A stretch of DNA of 64,000 nucleotides. Origin: an uncultured Bacilli bacterium (GTDB lineage Bacteria > Bacillota_I > Bacilli_A > RF39 > UBA660). Below the pieces are notes generated by a model. The model was not told where the DNA came from, made no database searches, and saw nothing but the letters and a program-made list of their open reading frames with translations. Positions 7,980-17,131 of this stretch are shown here, piece by piece. Position numbers and translations under genes: made by a program. Every line of letters begins with the position of its first letter. The first letter of the stretch is position 1. The stretch lies in assembly GCA_934141535.1 (NCBI GenBank), contig CAKPCH010000001.1, forward strand, positions 124,001-188,000, read 5' to 3'.

Positions 7980-10007
7980 TTAATTTAATTCTGATTTAGG
8001 AATTGTTATAACTGGACGAATGCCATCATAGTTGGCATCGACATCTTGACTATATAATGACCCATCACCTGTCACATCATAAGCTCTCGCATAATTTCCA
8101 GTAGAATCCTCAGAATACATAGAATATGAAATGGTCCAATAACCAAATACTTCTGATACTGGATGAGTTGCTTCCTCTAAATAATCATGTAGCCATGTTG
8201 GTAAATTTTCTAACAAATCATCATTGTCAACATCAACAGTTAAACCTAAAGCATTTGCTATCTGATCTGCTGTTGGTAATGTTATTTGAGATATATTTGT
8301 CCAAGCCGATGTATATTCTTTCAATGCATTAGTAACTGTTATTGGTCCTTTATTAGTTCTAATATATCTATTCCAATCACTTTCTGTCCCTCCGGCAGCT
8401 ATATAATCTTCCTTTGTTACCCATGAAACTGTTGATAGATTCGTTGAAGATGATGTTACTGCTTTACCATCTATTCCTACATTTGCATTCATTATTAAAC
8501 TTACATTATCTCCTGAAGTTTCTAGTACAAAAAATGTTTTTGAGTCACCATCGCCCACATCACATGTATATTCATCTCCATAAGCATAATTTCCTGTTGG
8601 AACACTACCTGTAGTTGCGGTTGTTACTGCTTTACATATATAATTTGAACCTTCACTAATTGTGATATCCCCATTAACATTAGGTATTGTTAACAATTTA
8701 GTAGCTTCATCATATGTATAATCTATATCTTTTGTTAATATTATATCTCCCATAACAATACTTGGAGTACTTGAATTTATAGTTGCTGTATATGTATTAC
8801 CTTCTATCGATTCTGTATTACAATTAGTACAAGTTATTCCATCGTATGTTACTTTAAATATTTGTTTGTAATCAAATCCTATATTAAAAGTTTGTGGTTC
8901 ACTAGTTACTAAACTGTCACTTATTCCATCTTTATATTTTATTGTTACATATATCTTTTTAGTTGCACCATTTGTGCAGTTGTCACCATCACATACTGGT
9001 ATTGCTTCACCATTACTATAACCATCTATTGTGTAATTTAAACTAGTATCTGCTCCAAATGCTGATTTAGATATTTTTATTACTGGACGAACACCGTAAC
9101 TTCTAGAATCACTGACGGAGGGGGTGCCGCCGTTCAAATAGCCGTTATAGTGAACAATCCACGCGCTGCGAGAGAAATTACCAGGCGTTATTGTCCAATA
9201 GCCACTTACGCCTGTTACTGGATGGGTTGTTTTATCTAAATAATCATATAGCCATGTTGGAAAACTAGAACTTTTATTTCCTGCTGCTTTATATATTTGA
9301 GCTTTTGCAGGAAAACTTACTTCTACTCCAGATTTATTAAATATACTTTTTATATGTCCTAAATAATCTTTACCATCAGGAGCATTACTTCCAGTTGCGG
9401 TTATATTTTTACAAGTTTTATGACTGGAACCACCATCTGTACACCAAGCTGTTGTTTTAGGTACATAAGAATCTGTATAGTTTTCTTTCATAATTAAACT
9501 TACTGTATCTGTATTATTTTCTAGCACAAAGAATGTATTTGTATAACTATCTCCTACTTTGCATTTATATTCATCTCCATAATTAAAACTTCCAGTTGGT
9601 ACATTGCCTGTTGTAGCTGTAGTCACTGCTGTACAGATTGAAGAGTGTGTAACTGGAGGAAGTGCTCCCATTTTTACATTACCCAAATTTGTTATATCTA
9701 CTTCATATTTTACATATGAATCTTTACTTGGTAATACTACATCTCCAAATATATTAGATACGTTATATTCTTCAGTTCTTGATATAGCACCTCCATTTGT
9801 AGAATTTACTTTTATACCAGTTAATCTTACTGTTTTATCTACTCTTATCATAGCTATATTTTTCATAACTAAGTTTGAACTAAATGAAGCAAATCCTATA
9901 GTTAAACTTGTTACTAATATAGCACATATTACTATTAAATATTTTGAGATCTTTTTTCTCTTTATAAAACTAAAATTATTAAATCCATAATTATTTTTAT
10001 GCCTCAT
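7980..10007 (-). CDS. Secreted protein with two lectin-like domains, the first hypervariable
   Basis: The 675-residue product has an N-terminal signal anchor (residues 1-45, KISKYLIVICAILVTSLTIGFA) and a short beta module containing GDVVLPSKDSYVKYEVDITN. Domain A (about 112-312) begins ICTAVTTATTGNVP and ends GYWTITP...GVRPVIKISK. A linker (about 330-450) contains CDGDNCTNG, KKIYVTIKYKDG and paired cysteines CTNC. Domain B (about 455-675) ends GYWTISY...GIRPVITIPK. The ends resemble C-type-lectin folds such as the DUF6273 or formylglycine-enzyme-like groups; that is from memory. Domain A holds the GC-rich variable segment 9096-9182; domain B does not look mutagenised. The N-terminus and linker are shared with the gene at 13449. 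The start ATG follows AGAAGGGTATGAATTAA within the shared leader. Confidence 0.85.
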   Translation of the reverse strand: MRHKNNYGFNNFSFIKRKKISKYLIVICAILVTSLTIGFASFSSNLVMKNIAMIRVDKTVRLTGIKVNSTNGGAISRTEEYNVSNIFGDVVLPSKDSYVKYEVDITNLGNVKMGALPPVTHSSICTAVTTATTGNVPTGSFNYGDEYKCKVGDSYTNTFFVLENNTDTVSLIMKENYTDSYVPKTTAWCTDGGSSHKTCKNITATGSNAPDGKDYLGHIKSIFNKSGVEVSFPAKAQIYKAAGNKSSSFPTWLYDYLDKTTHPVTGVSGYWTITPGNFSRSAWIVHYNGYLNGGTPSVSDSRSYGVRPVIKISKSAFGADTSLNYTIDGYSNGEAIPVCDGDNCTNGATKKIYVTIKYKDGISDSLVTSEPQTFNIGFDYKQIFKVTYDGITCTNCNTESIEGNTYTATINSSTPSIVMGDIILTKDIDYTYDEATKLLTIPNVNGDITISEGSNYICKAVTTATTGSVPTGNYAYGDEYTCDVGDGDSKTFFVLETSGDNVSLIMNANVGIDGKAVTSSSTNLSTVSWVTKEDYIAAGGTESDWNRYIRTNKGPITVTNALKEYTSAWTNISQITLPTADQIANALGLTVDVDNDDLLENLPTWLHDYLEEATHPVSEVFGYWTISYSMYSEDSTGNYARAYDVTGDGSLYSQDVDANYDGIRPVITIPKSELN
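9096..9182 (-). other. Putative DGR variable region VR1 (domain A of the 7980 gene)
   Basis: These 29 codons lie between the anchors TATTGGACAATAACGCCT and GGTGTTCGTCCAGTAATA. By my count 44 of 87 bases are G or C, about twice the surroundings. Of the 21 codons after the central TGG, 11 end in C, though this genome normally prefers T or A at the third base. Aligned with the segments at 28123 and 31450, several columns change only in the first two bases and keep the third. Confidence 0.7.
9470..9597 (-). repeat. Near-identical segment shared with 28512-28639
   Basis: About 125 bases encoding GSFNYGDEYKCKVGD through LIMKENYTDS match positions 28512-28639 with a single difference that I can see. 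The beginning of the window (1-130) is a close third copy. The host genes have unrelated N-termini, so this indicates recent duplication or gene conversion of the domain. Confidence 0.7.
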
Positions 10008-10135
10008 ATTTAATTCATACCCTTCTTATATAGTTTACCACATATTACTATTTTTTACATTCATTATTGTTATATTTATATAAAAATATTCTTCATTATA
10101 TTATTATCTTATCACACACAAAAAAACAAGTAATA
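10008..10135 (-). promoter_or_regulatory. Shared promoter/leader cassette, copy 2
   Basis: A TATAAT box (10095-10100) followed by GAAG precedes a leader with the blocks AATGAATGTAAA and ATGTGGTAAACTATA and the ribosome site AGAAGGGTATGAA before the start at 10007. It is closest to the copy before 16163. Confidence 0.6.
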
Positions 10136-10173
10136 TTTTTGTAAATTACCCGTTTTTTTACATTTAGTTGTTA

Positions 10174-11118
10174 CTATTTAATTAATTTTTTCTCTTGACT
10201 TAATTCTTTTTCAAATTTTTTTACACAACTACCATACTTAAAAGTTTCAAATGGTATTCCTAATATTCTTAACATTTCTTTATCATTTACTTTAGCATAA
10301 TTCATATTAAAACAATCTAACAATTCTTCATAATCATTACTTTTGTATTTACTATAAAAATATAAACATAATAAATCACTCATAAATTGCTTATACTTAT
10401 AATCAAAAATTAATTTATCTATGGTTGATATATTATCTGATAAATAAGAATCTAAGCTATCATTTAAAATAGAATGATTTAATATTATCTCATTAATAAT
10501 ATTCACTTTTTCATTAAAGGATTTTTCTTTAAAACCATTTTTTCTTAAATAATCTATAAATTGTAATTCTAAGAATGAAGAAAAACTTTCCATAAAACAT
10601 GTAGAATAATAATCTGTTTGTTTATACCCATTTAAGTTTTGAAAAGCATGTCCTAATTCATGTATTAATGTAAGTTTTTTATCGAATGCTGTAGCATCAT
10701 TTATTATAATATAATTCTTTAACAGACTCTTTATATAAACTGTACTTCCACATATATTTTCATCTATAGTAGTATAAATAATATTATGTTTTTTCATCTT
10801 AGTATAAAGTTCAAATAAAGGTATATTAGTTGTTATCAAAAAATCTATAAATATTTCATCTAATACTTTAGAACTTATTCTTTTACTTAGTTTTACTTTT
10901 TTGTTTGTATTTTTAAGAAATTTATTATGAGTCATAATATCTAAAATTGATTCTTTATTTAAATAATTAGAAGTAAAACCTATACGTTTTTCGACTAATT
11001 CTTTTGATGTATTTGTTATAACTTTTTTATCCTTATTTAAGGAATATAATATATCTTGATCTGTCGTTAAATCTGATAATTTGGAAAGTGTTATTAAGTC
11101 ATTCTTTTTGGTATTCAT
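10174..11118 (-). CDS. Probable zinc metallopeptidase
   Basis: The 314-residue protein has a zinc-binding HELGH motif (LTLIHELGHAFQN, near residue 150) and a downstream acidic helix ESFSSFLELQFIDYL that could supply the third ligand. This is the gluzincin layout seen in M3 oligopeptidases, which are about twice as long. No signal peptide or membrane helix is visible, so it is probably cytoplasmic. The gene lies downstream of dnaI in the same direction after a gap of about 57 bases and may be read with it. The ATG follows a strong GGGGGGT site. Substrate and family assignment are uncertain. Confidence 0.6.
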   Translation of the reverse strand: MNTKKNDLITLSKLSDLTTDQDILYSLNKDKKVITNTSKELVEKRIGFTSNYLNKESILDIMTHNKFLKNTNKKVKLSKRISSKVLDEIFIDFLITTNIPLFELYTKMKKHNIIYTTIDENICGSTVYIKSLLKNYIIINDATAFDKKLTLIHELGHAFQNLNGYKQTDYYSTCFMESFSSFLELQFIDYLRKNGFKEKSFNEKVNIINEIILNHSILNDSLDSYLSDNISTIDKLIFDYKYKQFMSDLLCLYFYSKYKSNDYEELLDCFNMNYAKVNDKEMLRILGIPFETFKYGSCVKKFEKELSQEKKLIK

Positions 11119-11175
11119 ATTATACCCCCCAATACGTACTTAATATAATACAACAATAAGAAAAAAAAGGCAAGT

Positions 11176-12075
11176 TTACTTGCGTAAGTTCTTGCTAATC
11201 ATTTGTAGGTTTACAGTTAACTGTTCTATTCTAGAAATAATTCTTCTTGCCTTAACTTCATCTACTCCATTTTTAGAATTTGATAAGTGACATTCTAATT
11301 CTTTCATATTTAAATTAGAAGTAAAAAATGTAGTTAAATTATTATCCATTCTATATTGAAGTAATGGACATAATATTTCATCTCTATTATAAGCAGTAAG
11401 TCCTTCAGCACCTATATCATCTATTAAAAGTAGTGGTACTTTTTTTACATAATCAAATTTTTCTTTAAAATCATCATAGAAAGCTTGTCTTAAAAACTCT
11501 GGCCAAAATATAATACAGCTTTTAAAATTTTTAAGTGCTAATTCATTAAATATAGCTGCTATTAAATAAGTTTTACCACATCCAAAATTACCGTGCAAAT
11601 AAAGTCCTTTACAAGGTTTATGTGCTTCATAATCATCTAAGAAATCCATTAAATAGTTTATTACTTCAAATCTATTTTTATCTGTTTTATATATATTATT
11701 AAGAGAAGCATCTTTTACATATTCTGGAGTATTAAAATATTTTATATTATCTAAATATTTATTTTTATTATCAAGTGCTTCTTTATATCTACAAGGTTTA
11801 TAAGTAAAATTAATATTACCATTAACATTAATAGGTAAATAACAAAATCCTTCTATTTTATTTTTACAATCTAATAAACATGAACAATTTTTACAATTTT
11901 TATATTCTTTACTACACTCTTCTATTACACTAGTATATTTTTTTAATATAGAAGAATCTAATTTAGTACTATTAACTATTTCTTTAAAGTCTTTATCTTT
12001 TAATGCTTCATTATATTCTTTATCTAAATCATATATATTATTATTTATATCTAAATCTTCAGTTATATTATGCAT
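11176..12075 (-). CDS. dnaI: Primosomal protein DnaI, helicase loader
   Basis: DnaI is the AAA+ ATPase that loads the replicative helicase at origins and stalled forks in Bacilli. The N-terminal part carries clustered cysteines (CKNCSCLLDCKNK and CRYKEA, residues about 55-100) like the zinc-binding N-domain of the family. The C-terminal ATPase has Walker A GNFGCGKTYL near 162-171, Walker B LLLIDDIGAE near 214, and sensor FFTSNLN near 250. At 299 residues it has the usual length. It begins immediately after dnaB, with its ribosome site AGAGGTTAG overlapping the dnaB stop, so the two are translationally linked. Confidence 0.93.
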   Translation of the reverse strand: MHNITEDLDINNNIYDLDKEYNEALKDKDFKEIVNSTKLDSSILKKYTSVIEECSKEYKNCKNCSCLLDCKNKIEGFCYLPINVNGNINFTYKPCRYKEALDNKNKYLDNIKYFNTPEYVKDASLNNIYKTDKNRFEVINYLMDFLDDYEAHKPCKGLYLHGNFGCGKTYLIAAIFNELALKNFKSCIIFWPEFLRQAFYDDFKEKFDYVKKVPLLLIDDIGAEGLTAYNRDEILCPLLQYRMDNNLTTFFTSNLNMKELECHLSNSKNGVDEVKARRIISRIEQLTVNLQMISKNLRK

Positions 12076-12078
12076 AAG

Positions 12079-13353
12079 CTAACCTCTTTTCATACGACTT
12101 TCTAACTTTCTTATTTCTTCTTCATTAGCAATATCTTCTTTTATTTCTTTATTAAACCAATCAGGTGTTATTGATGATTTTTTATTTACTTTTACTGTAA
12201 CATTTTTCTTTTTCTTATATTCATCTTCAGCTATTTTCATAGCATCCTCAACAGTTTCAATACCACTCTTACTCCATTGTGAAGCAATTACTTCTACAAA
12301 TGATTTAATTAGTTTATTATTATTAATTTTTAATACATAATCAATTAATACATTAACAACACCAGGTTTAAGATTAAGATCTATAAGCAAATAAGAAATA
12401 ATAGCTAAATCTGAACTTGTAGGATTAGAATTTTTATATTTACTACTTATAAAATCATAAGGACTTGTAGTTTCAAACATGTGTATTATTCTTGATCTAT
12501 TTGATGTATCTAAATTTTCTTTTCTTAAATATTCTGGTTGATTTTTATATATTATACTAGGTAATTTACCTAAGTTATCAAATCTATAGTATTTATTAGC
12601 ATTCTCTTGTAATAATTTTTTATCTATAGTATGTTTATCACTTATAGAATTTCTAATAAGTTCTACCATATCATCATTATCATAATTATAAATGTATGCT
12701 ATTTTATATAAAAAATCTTTTGTTTCTCTAGTTAGTGATTTTTTATTTAACATTTCATCACTTATAAATTCTAATATAGTATTTATATCTATCTTAGATA
12801 GTATTTCTAATTTTCTATAATTAGATTTTTTTATATCATATATTAAGTTTTCATTAATAGGCTCACTCGAAAAAGCAAATACATCACTAAATCTACTAGT
12901 TATATCTTCATATTCTCTTAAATTAATTTTTGGTATTTTAAAGAAACCAATAATTCTATCATATTCTAATTTTCCAACAGCATTAAGGAGTGCTATATTA
13001 AGAGCTGGATTGTTTATAAACTCTGATGCACTAATAGGAGAATATAATTCATATACAAAACTATTAATATTACCTTTTTTTACATATGTTTTAATTAAAC
13101 CTATTGCTTCTAATTTTACTCTAGCATCCATAAGTTCATTATTACTTATCATCATATCTCTAAGTATATGATGATGTGTCCATTCATTAGATAATAATTC
13201 CATTTTATCTAAATAAGACCATAATGTATAATATAGACTTATTGCTTGTGAACCAATTATTGGTTGATATAAAAGAAATAATAAATTTCTATCTTTATCG
13301 CTTAATGTTGTTTTATTTACTACAATAAATGTATCTGCAGGAAGTATAACCAT
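12079..13353 (-). CDS. dnaB: Replication initiation and membrane attachment protein DnaB
   Basis: This is the Bacilli DnaB (not the helicase), which works with DnaD and DnaI in primosome assembly and origin attachment. The N-terminal winged-helix DnaD-like part begins FIVVNKTTLSDKDRNLLFLLYQP, and the C-terminal half has the DnaB/DnaD helical domain followed by a basic tail (ESRMKRG). Its 424 residues fit the family (about 470 in B. subtilis). It is the first gene of the dnaB-dnaI pair, the order also found in B. subtilis. The start has the site GGTGATAAT, used repeatedly in this genome. Confidence 0.9.
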   Translation of the reverse strand: MVILPADTFIVVNKTTLSDKDRNLLFLLYQPIIGSQAISLYYTLWSYLDKMELLSNEWTHHHILRDMMISNNELMDARVKLEAIGLIKTYVKKGNINSFVYELYSPISASEFINNPALNIALLNAVGKLEYDRIIGFFKIPKINLREYEDITSRFSDVFAFSSEPINENLIYDIKKSNYRKLEILSKIDINTILEFISDEMLNKKSLTRETKDFLYKIAYIYNYDNDDMVELIRNSISDKHTIDKKLLQENANKYYRFDNLGKLPSIIYKNQPEYLRKENLDTSNRSRIIHMFETTSPYDFISSKYKNSNPTSSDLAIISYLLIDLNLKPGVVNVLIDYVLKINNNKLIKSFVEVIASQWSKSGIETVEDAMKIAEDEYKKKKNVTVKVNKKSSITPDWFNKEIKEDIANEEEIRKLESRMKRG

Positions 13354-13425
13354 ATTATCACCAACTTACATGTCTATTTTAACATATTTAATAATTAAAT
13401 AAAATAAAAACTATTAATATAAATT

Positions 13426-13450
13426 AAAAAAGCAAGGTTAGACCTTACTT
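13426..13450 (-). terminator. Rho-independent terminator after the 13449 gene
   Basis: AAGTAAGGT pairs with ACCTTGCTT around a three-base loop, and a T tract follows on the minus strand. It overlaps the stop codon. Confidence 0.8.
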
Positions 13451-16163
13451 AATTTATTAAATCTTTTGAAATAGTTATTACTGGACGGACACCATACTCG
13501 CTAGAATCGTTAACGTTAGAATAATACAAAATATTAGAATTATCACCACTCCATGCAACGTTATTAATAGCAGCATTAGGCGTTGTTGTCCAATAGCCAT
13601 ATACTCCTGATACTGGATGTGCTGTATCTATTAAATAATCAGATAACCATTCTGGTAAACCTCTAATATAATTTTCATCGTCAAATGACTTACTAGAAGC
13701 AGTGGCTATTTGACTAGCACTTGGAAAACTCACTTCTACTCCTTCTATATTAAATATACTTTTTATATGACCTAAATAGTCTTTTCCAGTAAGAGCATTA
13801 GATCCAGTCGCTGTTATATTTTTGCAAGTTGTATTATCTTCTCCTCCATCTATGCACCATGCCAAAGTTTTTGGGACATATGAATCTGTGAAATTTTCTT
13901 TCATGATTAAACTTACTGTATCACTAGAATTTTCTAATACAAAGAATGTATTGCTATAGTTGTCGCCTACCCGACAAGTGTATTCATCTCCATAATTATA
14001 ACTTCCACTCGGTACATTGCCTATTATTGCTTCTGTTACTGCTTTACATCCATATTCTTGAGGTGCTACTACTGACCTAGGTACTTCTATTACTGGACGT
14101 AAGCCTATACTACCACCATATATATCATAAGTAGACATTGAATAATCTGTCATTACTGTATACACTGAATTAGTATCTAATACAAACTGTGTAGCGGTCC
14201 AATAGCCTAGATCTGAAGTTCCAGATAACCATTGATAATTACAGCCTGTTGTAATATCAGTTTCAGTTTCTTCATCATATTTGCAAGTATCACTTGGTTC
14301 AGATGTATTAGTATCAAAATAGAATACTCCTTCTTCATCTGTAGATACATCAAAAGATGTATTACCAGTAATTCTAGCTACTTCTTCTGCTGTTATTAAT
14401 CTTGCTTTATATCCTGTATAATCTATTGTATAATTAGGATGACTATAATTTGTTGGAGTTAATGTACCTTTCCAAGACGATGTGTCAGTTTTTAATTGAT
14501 CTAATAAAGAGGTAGGACCATTTGTAACATCATCACTATCATTCCAATCTATAAGTTGCGTGGTATTATGATCTAATATCAGATTGACTTTATCTCCACC
14601 ATCATCATTGAAAACATAAAATTTCATACATCCTGATTTTACTTCTGTTTCACTTTGAGATTCAGTGTAATCTGTACAAACTTTTCCAGTATCTACATTA
14701 AAATATACAATTTGGCCATTAGAAATTTTTCCAGTGTCTTCTTTGACCTCTTCTTTAATTGTAATATCGCCATTAACATTAGGGATTGTTAATAGTTTAG
14801 TGGTTTCATCATATGTATAGTCAGTATCTTTTGTTAATAATGTATAACCCATTGTTACTCTAGGATTTGTTAAACTAATAGTTGAAGTATAAGTATTGCC
14901 TTCTACTACTTCACTTATACAATCTGTACAAGTTACTCCATCATATGTTACTGTAAATATTTGCTTATAATCAAACCCTATATTAAAACTTTGTGGTTCA
15001 CTAGTTACTAAACTTTCATCTATTCCATCTTTGTATTTAATTGTTACATATATTTTTTTAGTTACACCATTTGTGCAGTTATCACCATCACATACTGGTA
15101 TTACATCACTTTTATTATAATCATCTATTGTATAATCTAAATTATTATTTAAGCCAAACTGTAATTTTGATAAAGTTATAACTGGGCGTACTCCAATACC
15201 AAGATCACTAGCTACAGTACTTCCATATCCTAAATGTTCTGTCGAAATAGTTCCATTTTCAACACAATATGCATAAGTTTTTGAAGCATCTAATAATTTA
15301 GAAGTCCAATAACCTAAGACCTCATCAACAACATGTTTATTTTCAAACGCAGAATCATATGCTGTATAATCATATAGCCATATTGGTAAACCTGACATTT
15401 TATCGCCTGCTGCTGTAGATACTTGATCTCTTGTTGGCAGTGTTATTTGAGATGATGATATATTTGTCCAAGTTGATGTATATTCTCTCAATGTTTTATT
15501 TGCTGTTAATGGGCTCATATTAATATTTTCATTCCATTCACTTTCTGTTCCTCCTGCAGCCAGATAATCTTCTTTCGTTAACCAAAATACCTTTGATTTA
15601 TTTGTTGAAGATGATGTTACCATTTTTCCATCTGTTCCTACATTTGAATTCATTATTAAACTTACTGTATCTCCTTTGTTTTCTAATACAAAGAATGTTT
15701 TTTCTTCACCATCTCCTACATCACAAATATATTCGTCACCAACTACAAATTTTCCTTCTGGTACATTACCAGTTGTTGCTGTAGTGGCTGGCATGCATAT
15801 TTGATTAGAAGTAAGAGCACCCATTTTTACATTACCCAAGTTTGTTATATCAACTTCATATTTTACATATGAATCTTTACTCGGTAATACTACATCTCCA
15901 AATATATTAGATACGTTATATTCTTCAGTTCTTGATATAGAATTGCCACTTGTAGAATTTACACTAATTCCTGTTAATCTTACTGTCTTATCTACTCTTA
16001 TCACAGCTATACTTTTCATAACTAGGTTAGCACTCGATGCAGCAAATCCTATAGTTAAACTTGTTACTAATATAGCACATATTACTATTAAATATTTTGA
16101 GATCTTTTTTCTTTTTATAAAACTAAAATTATTAAATCCATAATTATTTTTTCTATGCCTCAT
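13449..16163 (-). CDS. Secreted protein with three lectin-like domains
   Basis: The 904-residue product is the longest of the family here. It shares its N-terminal signal anchor and beta module (about 1-112) with the 7980 gene almost residue for residue. Domain 1 (about 118-330, ends GVRPVITLSK), a linker with CDGDNCTNG and KKIYVTIKYKDG (about 345-465), domain 2 (about 475-695, ends GLRPVIEVPR) and domain 3 (about 708-904, ends GVRPVITISK) follow. Domains 1 and 3 begin with CxxxT-type openings and GDEY motifs; domain 2 is more divergent. Only domain 3 has the nucleotide anchors of the variable cassette. The protein is presumably exported and anchored or assembled at the surface; a ligand is not evident. 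The shared leader precedes it. Confidence 0.85.
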   Translation of the reverse strand: MRHRKNNYGFNNFSFIKRKKISKYLIVICAILVTSLTIGFAASSANLVMKSIAVIRVDKTVRLTGISVNSTSGNSISRTEEYNVSNIFGDVVLPSKDSYVKYEVDITNLGNVKMGALTSNQICMPATTATTGNVPEGKFVVGDEYICDVGDGEEKTFFVLENKGDTVSLIMNSNVGTDGKMVTSSSTNKSKVFWLTKEDYLAAGGTESEWNENINMSPLTANKTLREYTSTWTNISSSQITLPTRDQVSTAAGDKMSGLPIWLYDYTAYDSAFENKHVVDEVLGYWTSKLLDASKTYAYCVENGTISTEHLGYGSTVASDLGIGVRPVITLSKLQFGLNNNLDYTIDDYNKSDVIPVCDGDNCTNGVTKKIYVTIKYKDGIDESLVTSEPQSFNIGFDYKQIFTVTYDGVTCTDCISEVVEGNTYTSTISLTNPRVTMGYTLLTKDTDYTYDETTKLLTIPNVNGDITIKEEVKEDTGKISNGQIVYFNVDTGKVCTDYTESQSETEVKSGCMKFYVFNDDGGDKVNLILDHNTTQLIDWNDSDDVTNGPTSLLDQLKTDTSSWKGTLTPTNYSHPNYTIDYTGYKARLITAEEVARITGNTSFDVSTDEEGVFYFDTNTSEPSDTCKYDEETETDITTGCNYQWLSGTSDLGYWTATQFVLDTNSVYTVMTDYSMSTYDIYGGSIGLRPVIEVPRSVVAPQEYGCKAVTEAIIGNVPSGSYNYGDEYTCRVGDNYSNTFFVLENSSDTVSLIMKENFTDSYVPKTLAWCIDGGEDNTTCKNITATGSNALTGKDYLGHIKSIFNIEGVEVSFPSASQIATASSKSFDDENYIRGLPEWLSDYLIDTAHPVSGVYGYWTTTPNAAINNVAWSGDNSNILYYSNVNDSSEYGVRPVITISKDLIN
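13494..13577 (-). other. Variable cassette VR2 in domain 3, AT-rich
   Basis: Twenty-eight codons lie between TATTGGACAACAACGCCT and GGTGTCCGTCCAGTAATA, the same anchors as the other cassettes. Here most variable codons end in T (ATT, GAT, AAT, TCT) with fewer C endings (AAC, AGC). It may have drifted since last diversified, or derive from another template, or be ordinary divergence. Confidence 0.45.
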
Positions 16164-16290
16164 ATTTAATTCATACCCTTCTTTTATAGTTTACCACAAA
16201 ATACCATATTTTTACATTCATTATTGTTATATTTATATAAAAATATTCTTCATTATACTATAATATAATAACAAAAAAAGAAAAAACAAG
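16164..16290 (-). promoter_or_regulatory. Shared promoter/leader cassette, copy 3
   Basis: A TATAAT box (16252-16257) followed by GAAG precedes a leader with AATGAATGTAAA and TGTGGTAAACTATAAAAG and the site AGAAGGGTATGAA. It matches the copy before 10007 closely from the -10 to the start. Confidence 0.6.
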
Positions 16291-16311
16291 TAGTTTTTAA
16301 GAAAAATAATT

Positions 16312-17097
16312 TTATTCATTTTGTACATTAGTAATAAGACTAGGTGTTTTTAAATAACCTCCCATATAATAACTAGGTACATTACCTTCTATTATTTTCA
16401 TAATTATAGGAGTACTAAGAGTAATTGTTGTTATACTAGATGTTACTGGTAATAATATTTTAACATCAGTACTCATAGTTATATTAACAGTTATTAATGC
16501 ATTATTTATTCCATAATCTTTTATATCTGTTTCAAGTCTACATATAATATTTCCAATTGGGCTTATCCTAACTGGTATTTTAGGAAGTATATTAGCAAGT
16601 AAAAAATTATTAAATATAACTCCACTAGGTAATTCATATATAATACCTCTATTTAAATTTTCTTTAGAATAATTTGATAAAGATGATTCTGGTAAATCTA
16701 GTTTACCCATATCACCATTTTCTAAGTATCTTAAATTCTCTTCTACTTTTCTTGTAGCAATCACTAATATATCATTAACTACTTTAGAATTAAAATCTAT
16801 ACTTCTTATATTACCATTATCATCTTTTTGGGTTATAAATAGTTCATCCATAGTTGTGTTGTTAGCAATCTCTTTTGTTATTGTACTACTAATAATGAGT
16901 GTTACTATTTTTTTAGTTTCTATTTCAGAATAACTCTCTAATATTGGAAGTGCTCTTTCATTAAATATTTGAAATATATATATGATTGCTATTACAATAA
17001 ATATAATAATTATTATTATTTTGTTTATTATTTTATTTTTTTTTACTTTTCTTCTTCTTAAATGCATTCTTTTCATACTTAATAATATGAATAACAT
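16312..17097 (-). CDS. yunB: YunB-like sporulation protein
   Basis: The product has a basic N-terminus, one membrane helix (about residues 22-45) and an extracytoplasmic domain. The C-terminal half matches what I know of YunB: GNIICRLETDIKDYGINNALI near 180, VKILLPVTSSITTI near 210 and GNVPSYYMGG near 243. In B. subtilis yunB is made in the mother cell and is needed for efficient sporulation. The gene is divergent from the CBS gene with about 35 bases between, so they share a promoter region. The true start may be an internal ATG (MKRMHLRRRK), since no clear ribosome site precedes the first one. Confidence 0.8.
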   Translation of the reverse strand: MLFILLSMKRMHLRRRKVKKNKIINKIIIIIIFIVIAIIYIFQIFNERALPILESYSEIETKKIVTLIISSTITKEIANNTTMDELFITQKDDNGNIRSIDFNSKVVNDILVIATRKVEENLRYLENGDMGKLDLPESSLSNYSKENLNRGIIYELPSGVIFNNFLLANILPKIPVRISPIGNIICRLETDIKDYGINNALITVNITMSTDVKILLPVTSSITTITLSTPIIMKIIEGNVPSYYMGGYLKTPSLITNVQNE

Positions 17098-17131
17098 TTA
17101 GTTTTTAATCAATAATATTAATGGTGATAAT

